From NCBI GenBank assembly GCA_963969345.1, contig OZ017770.1, positions 5,899,246 through 5,963,245 on the forward strand: DNA of 64,000 bases, read 5' to 3'. The position numbers and the translations under genes are program-made. How positions within the stretch are numbered: position 1 is the stretch's first letter; the number at the start of each line of letters is the position of its first letter. The notes below the pieces were generated by a model. It did no database searches, was not told the DNA's origin, and saw only the letters and a program-made list of their open reading frames with translations. Of the stretch, positions 59,153 through 64,000 are shown one piece after another. The DNA is from Turbatrix aceti. Its lineage: Eukaryota > Nematoda > Chromadorea > Rhabditida > Panagrolaimidae.

Positions 59153-59548
59153 ATGCGGAAGCTCTGCCCTCTTTGTGGTCCCAAATTGTCTGCATTTTGG
59201 TGAGTTCTTGGCTTTTTTGCCGGAATGTTTTTTATTGATCCCTGTTTTATTGCAGCATGATCATGTCAGTCTGGGGCGTCGTTTTTCTCGGGCTCTTGGG
59301 TGTTTTCTTCTACGCTCAGGCTGTCACACTGTTTCCCGACCTTCATATCAGTGAAACTGAAAAGTTCAGCTATGCGTAAGTCATCTGGGTTGCTCGTTAG
59401 GTAATTACTAAGCATCCAACTTTTCAGTGCCGTCGAACAGAAGTACGCCGAGAAGGCTACCCAGTGCTGGATCGCTGCCGGACTCTACCTTGTCACCCTG
59501 GTCGTTGTCTTCTGGCAGAACAAGTACAACAGCAATGCTCTGATCTGA
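59153..59548 (+). CDS. RNASEK: ribonuclease kappa / V-ATPase V0 subunit f
   Basis: Three exons (59153-59199, 59256-59375, 59428-59548) give 95 residues (human 98). The N-terminus LCPLCGPKLSAFCMIMSVWGV and the second helix with CWIAAGLYLVTLVVVFWQ match RNASEK, a two-helix protein. It was first described as an endoribonuclease, and later structural work placed it as subunit f in the animal V-ATPase V0 sector. Adjacent to subunit e, which supports the V-ATPase role. Possible acceptor TGTTTAG about 30 bases upstream of the ATG. Confidence 0.92.
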
Positions 59549-60066
59549 AAGTCAATCTTCCAGTGCCATGTTTTCTCTTTCTTTCCCTCTAATCACTTGA
59601 TACTCGTTCTGTAATTCCGTGTTCTTGCTTATTTGCTAATTAAAACTGTCTATTTTAATTTATTAAAGACGTAGCATAAAAGAGATTTATAGATTTTATA
59701 GTGTGAGTGACAAATTTCTGCCCACAAGCAACAACTAGTGTTTTTTTTCATAAGTGAGAAAAAATGACGAGTGCAAATTAGTCATTTGTTCACTAAAAAA
59801 ATCACGACAAGAAACGTGGCAGGGAAACAAAAATACTAACAACGCATTAGCATGATCAAAGAAGAAAGGTAAGAATGTTTCAATCATGCGTGCGAACGTG
59901 CAACTCCGACAACGAAATCTGTGGTCGCTGCAGAAAAATTTTTTGCAACACACTTTTTTGCGAACTCTCCCGGTTTTACAGCTGTCTTTTTTTACGTTAT
60001 TTGTTGCGTGTTAAAGTTGTTGCTTAATCCAGCGTAACGACGTCGTTTTCAGGGGCGTCTTGTATA
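59549..60066. other. intergenic region
   Basis: Short AT-rich region between two plus-strand genes; an acceptor (CGTTTTCAG, exon from 60053) precedes the MIC60 start by 14 bases. Confidence 0.5.
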
Positions 60067-62345
60067 ATGCTTCGTTATGCCGCTCGTTCGACGGTTCAGC
60101 GAAATGGCAGGGTTTTGCTAACCGGAATCCGACAGGAAAGCTCGTCCGGTCCAGCCAAGTCAGGCGGTGGCGCAGGCAAGAAGCTGGCTCTCACGCTTAT
60201 CACAGGTTCTGCTGTCGCTGGAGGTACTCTGGGATATGCCTACGCCAATCCTGACTTTCGTGATCAGCTGGAGAGCACCGTGCCTCAGGCGAAGGTTGTC
60301 ACCGATGCTGTCCTCGGTCCCGCGTGAGTGATTTTATATCACATATTATACTTATCTCCGTTTTGTTGTTTAGCCCGAAGAAGCATGAACTTCCCACATT
60401 GACTGCTTTGCTTCCGAAGAAACTCCCACAGGTCGAAGCACCTCCGGATCCGCCTCTCGAGCCTGTTGCCGCACCGAAGAAGGTTGTGCACGTCGATCCC
60501 GTGGATGTACACAAACCGTCAGTTGCCGACTCTGCCGCCATTCAAACCGAAAAGAAGCAGCGTGCAAACAAGGATTTGGAAAACCGTCTGCTTGCTGCCA
60601 TCGCCAGTGCCGAGAAGCGGGTTAAGACCGCTTCCGATGCCAAGATCCGAACGATTCAAGCCGTCAACGACCACGCTGTCACGCTGAAAAAGGCCGTAGA
60701 CGACGGCGTCAACGCAAACTGGGAAAGTGTGAGCAATTCGCTGGTCAACGCTGAAAAGCTTGCGACCGTCGACATCTCTGAGGAAAACGACTCTCGCAAC
60801 TTCATCGACAACCTTATCAAGGTCGTCGAGGATGGAAAGAAGTCCGAGTTCACGAAGGGCAATCCTCTACTGGTCAACGCGAAGGAGACGGCGAACAAGC
60901 TCAAACACCAGCTTGACGAGCTCAACAGCCTTGTTCAGAAGGCTCGTAACGAGAGTCGGGTCCTAAACCAGTACAAAGATCTCGTCGACAAGAGCCGCCA
61001 GCAGTTCAGTCTCGAGCTCAAGGCCATTCTCCCGGATGTGGACGTCAACAACAAGAATACTAAGCTAACCGAAGATGAACTCAACGCTTTGATTGCCCAT
61101 GCCCATCTGCGAGTCGATCAACTTCGTCGCCAGCTTACCGAACAGCAGGTGAGCCTTTTGGTTCTTTTTTGCAGTTTTTATATCTATTGTTTGTCACTTA
61201 GGTCCGCGAAGAGCAAAACATCGCCAAGGCCATCGAAGACCAGCGGGCCGCCGATGCCAATCTTGCCAAGCTGCAGCTGAAGACCGAGGTGCAGCGCATC
61301 CAAGATCTGCAGGAAGTGGCTGTCGAACGCGAAGTTGGCAGCCAGCGTGCCCTGTGGGAGAAGGAGCTTGAAGATCGGCTCAAGCGAGCTGCCCAGGCTC
61401 ATTCGGAGCACATCGAACAAGTTGTGCGTACCCAGAAGCAGCTCCACGACATTGAAAACGCTCAAGCCGTCGAGGTTTGTCTCTTTTTTTGCATATTTAT
61501 TTATTTACTTATTCTGGGTGTTTTTTGTAGGAAGCAGTGTCAAAGGAACGCCGCTTGCACAGCAAGCAGGTCGACATCGCTCTCTCCAAGCTTAGCGGTA
61601 TCGAGACAGCGCTACAGAGCCGAGTCGCTTTGGTGAGTCGTCTCATGTAATCAGTATGACAAACCCGGGGTTGTTTTACAGGATGCAGAAAACCGTCGGG
61701 CTAAGCAGTATTGGTTGGCTTGCCAGAACTTGGTGCAGTCCATCATCTACGGACAGAAGGCCGGCGAGACCATCGATGCCCGGCGAAAGCCGTTGCAGGA
61801 CGAGCTCAATGTCCTTCAGAAGGCTTGCGAGAAAGACGAATTTGTTCAGAGTATTCTTCCTTTCTTCACTTCCAACGTGCTTTCTAAGGGTACCTACACT
61901 GAAAGTGATTTGAAAAAGCGTTTCAAGACTGTTCGTTCTTTTTTTATCCACCATGTACCTGTTTTTCACACTCTGAATGCTTTTTCAGGTGTTCAAGTTG
62001 GCCAAGCGTACTGCCAAAGTCGACGAAAATGGCGGTGGAATTGTAGCATATCTCTCGTCGTACATTCAATCCTTCTTCATGCTGGAGCTCTCTCGTCAGT
62101 ACTCCATCGCCGACGTCATCGATGCCAACAACATTGATACGTACGAAATCATCGGTCGCGCCAAAGTCCTCGTCGACGAGGGTGATCTCGAAAATGCGGT
62201 TCGCCTTCTGCAGCTTCTTCGCGGTGAACCCCGTCGGATTGCGAACGATTGGATTTCTGACACCCAGGAGCATCTTGCGACGCGGTTCTTGGCTGAGCTT
62301 CTCGTTGCCCACGCTGCGGCTACCAGCATTCGCTCCGTCTACTAG
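60067..62345 (+). CDS. MIC60: MICOS complex subunit MIC60 (mitofilin)
   Basis: Six exons (60067-60323, 60374-61148, 61202-61474, 61531-61632, 61682-61930, 61989-62345) give 670 residues. The N-terminus is a mitochondrial presequence ([18 protein letters not shown]). A single membrane helix follows ([20 protein letters not shown], about residues 41-60), then a Pro-rich linker, a long coiled coil (about 140-480), and the conserved C-terminal mitofilin domain (LDELxxLQ...[20 protein letters not shown]...[11 protein letters not shown]). MIC60 spans the inner membrane, shapes crista junctions and contacts the outer-membrane SAM complex. The vertebrate protein is about 760 residues; the coiled coil is slightly shorter here. 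An acceptor lies just upstream (60053). Confidence 0.93.
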
Positions 62346-63353
62346 GAATAACAATTGCCCTTTGCTTTTAAAGAAGATACTGTTTTGCGAGTGTAGTAGT
62401 GTTAAGGTGTCATAAATGAGACTTATTACGAATCTGTGAAAGAACAGCGATTTTTGTTTGTATGTTTTTTATTGTCGTTCAGAATTTTCCGGTCAGAGGG
62501 AGTGTATTGAATTGAGCAGAGTATTATTGACAATTATGACTACTATCAGCTGCTATACAAATATACAATATCACGCACGTGAAAAAAACTTGGCAGATAG
62601 GCAACCAAATAAGCCGCTTTTTGTTTCCGATCGTCAAAATATTTTGCCAGTTCAACCGGCCACGTGATTTCATATTTGGCACCACCATGATCTCTGCGAC
62701 CTGTTGCACAACAGCTTGCATTTTCAGTGAGGTCACTAACACTATTGACTGTCCGGTTGCTCCCTTAGACAAAATGCGGAAATCGAAAACTGTTTCGTTT
62801 GATATTTTTTGCTTGTTGTCTTGTATCAAAATGCCTGTGTTTTTTATGCTAACCGGCATTTTGAAAACTCCGTGCATTTTTTTTAATTTTCATAAAAATT
62901 GCACGACATTTTCACGATGCTACCATACTTTTTTACTAGAAAGCTGATTGTGAGGTGTCAATTGATGACTGTCATGTGAAAGTAGCGACCGGACTCAGGT
63001 CTAGATTGACGGTTTGGGTTTTTTGTGACGTTGTTCGATCGTTGCCCTCTTGTAGTAGCTTCTTCCCGGGGCTCACTGATGGTGTGATTTTGGCGGAAGG
63101 CTAAGTTTGTTGATAACGACACGGGCGGTTGTGCTTGTATGTATTGATACGCGATACACCCCAAATAAGATGCGACAAATTGACGGACGGCCGTACTATC
63201 GGTGAGGGAGAGGGCAGCTCTGTCAATCATTACTTATGCCTGCGTTTGCATTGTGAAGAACATTGCCTTGTCTTTTCTGTCTCATCCGTTCGAGTACTAT
63301 TCATTTTTATATCGTTTTTCGAATTTCACAATTTTTTGTATTTTATAGCCAAA
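62346..63353. other. intergenic region
   Basis: About 1 kb with no supported gene. The 62579-62947 plus and 62524-62877 minus frames overlap each other and have no motif. A TTTTATAG acceptor lies 6 bases before the next start codon, so part of it is probably outron or 5' UTR intron. Confidence 0.5.
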
Positions 63354-64000
63354 ATGCTGCAAGAAAATCAGCTACCCAGCGTCGCGCAGGTCTACGAGGG
63401 ACGAACACTCTTCGTCACCGGTGCGTCGGGTTTTCTCGGCAAAGTCATGCTTGAGAAACTGCTGTACTCCACCGAGGTCAAGCATATCTACATTCTTATG
63501 CGGGAACTCAAGGGACACACCGTCGAAGAGAGATGCCGCAAGCTTCTGAGCTCGCCTATCTTTGACCGCTTGCGGCAGTCCGACGCCGGCAAGCTCGACA
63601 GAGTTACTGCGGTAGCTGGTGACTTGCTGCACGATAACTTGGGCCTGAGCGAAGGCAACCTCAAGACACTCAGCGAAGAAGTCTCCATCGTCTTTCACTG
63701 CGCTGCCACCGTGCGATTTGACGAAATCCTCCGCGTTGCCATTCAGATGAATCTGATTGGAACCCAGAGATTACTCAAGATCTGCAAGACCATGAAGAAC
63801 CTTGTGGTGAGTCATTTTCGTGGGTCAGGCATCAATTTTTGATCATTTGCAGTCTCTTGTTCACGCAAGCACTGCTTATGCAAACTGTCATCTCCGGGAA
63901 ACCAAAGAGCACGTGTACAAACCGCCAGTCGATCCTGAAAAGCTGATTGACGGTTTGGAATGGATGAGCGACGACATGATCAAATCCTTGACTCCGCATC
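63354..64000 (+). CDS. fatty acyl-CoA reductase, 5' part (runs off the window)
   Basis: Exon 1 is 63354-63806; exon 2 starts at 63853 and is cut by the window end (200 residues visible). The first part is the NAD(P)H-binding Rossmann fold: TGASGFLGKVMLEKLL (GxxGxxG), then YILMRELKGHTVEERCRKLL, VAGDLLHDNLGLSE, VFHCAATVRFDE, and after the intron VHASTAYANC, which carries the start of the catalytic Ser/Tyr region. The YxxxK lysine and the C-terminal FAR_C domain lie beyond the window. FARs reduce acyl-CoA to fatty alcohols for waxes and ether lipids, usually at peroxisomes or ER. Confidence 0.92.

Noticed and set aside
1..64000. CRISPR arrays, bacterial operons, prophage or rRNA genes
   Set aside because: Spliceosomal introns and animal gene families throughout; no regular spacer arrays or rRNA cores seen.

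Overview
The window is nuclear DNA of a small-genome invertebrate animal. Genes are split by many short introns (mostly 39-55 bases, GT...TTTTCAG). The products are animal-specific: a G-alpha-12/13 subunit, rhodopsin-type peptide GPCRs, prominin, RAB33, RASGEF1, a CRTAP/leprecan-like protein and MIC60. The very short introns, T-rich TTTTCAG acceptors and repeated acceptor sites just before start codons look nematode-like (ecdysozoan). I cannot name a species. All exon models below are hand-built from reading frame, splice consensus and phase; every multi-exon model closes on an intact frame.

Layout: 1-5.2 kb has no gene I can defend. 5.2-13.8 kb holds four minus-strand genes: a CRTAP-like ER protein, a beta-propeller (kelch-type) protein with a Pro-rich tail and a CaaX box, TBC1D23, and a WDR82-like protein with a SUMO-motif-rich tail. 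14.3-20.4 kb holds three plus-strand genes: RAB33, a SMAP-type ArfGAP and G-alpha-12/13. 20.6-22.3 kb is a peptide GPCR (minus), followed by about 6 kb of poor DNA with one small secreted Cys-rich gene and a 5'-truncated LINE with a 13-base target duplication. 28.2-33.7 kb holds a membrane-hairpin gene whose second intron carries a 3.36-kb inverted-repeat transposon inserted exactly in the splice donor, then a tetraspan gene. 35.7-45.8 kb is accessory: two rapidly diverging paralogues that share a near-identical 5' module (a dsRNA-binding-like protein and a C2H2 zinc-finger protein, both with SUMO-interaction motifs), small orphan genes, a secreted six-Cys peptide precursor with a broken copy 8 kb away, and a hAT-like non-autonomous element. 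46.0-64 kb is gene-rich again: prominin, a second peptide GPCR, RASGEF1, a possible tubby/scramblase-fold protein, V-ATPase subunit e head-to-head with RNASEK, MIC60, and the start of a fatty acyl-CoA reductase that runs off the window.

Themes: membrane traffic (RAB33, TBC1D23, SMAP, V-ATPase e and RNASEK), G-protein and peptide signalling (G-alpha-12/13, two GPCRs, RASGEF1), and a mobile-element-rich centre with fast-evolving small genes.
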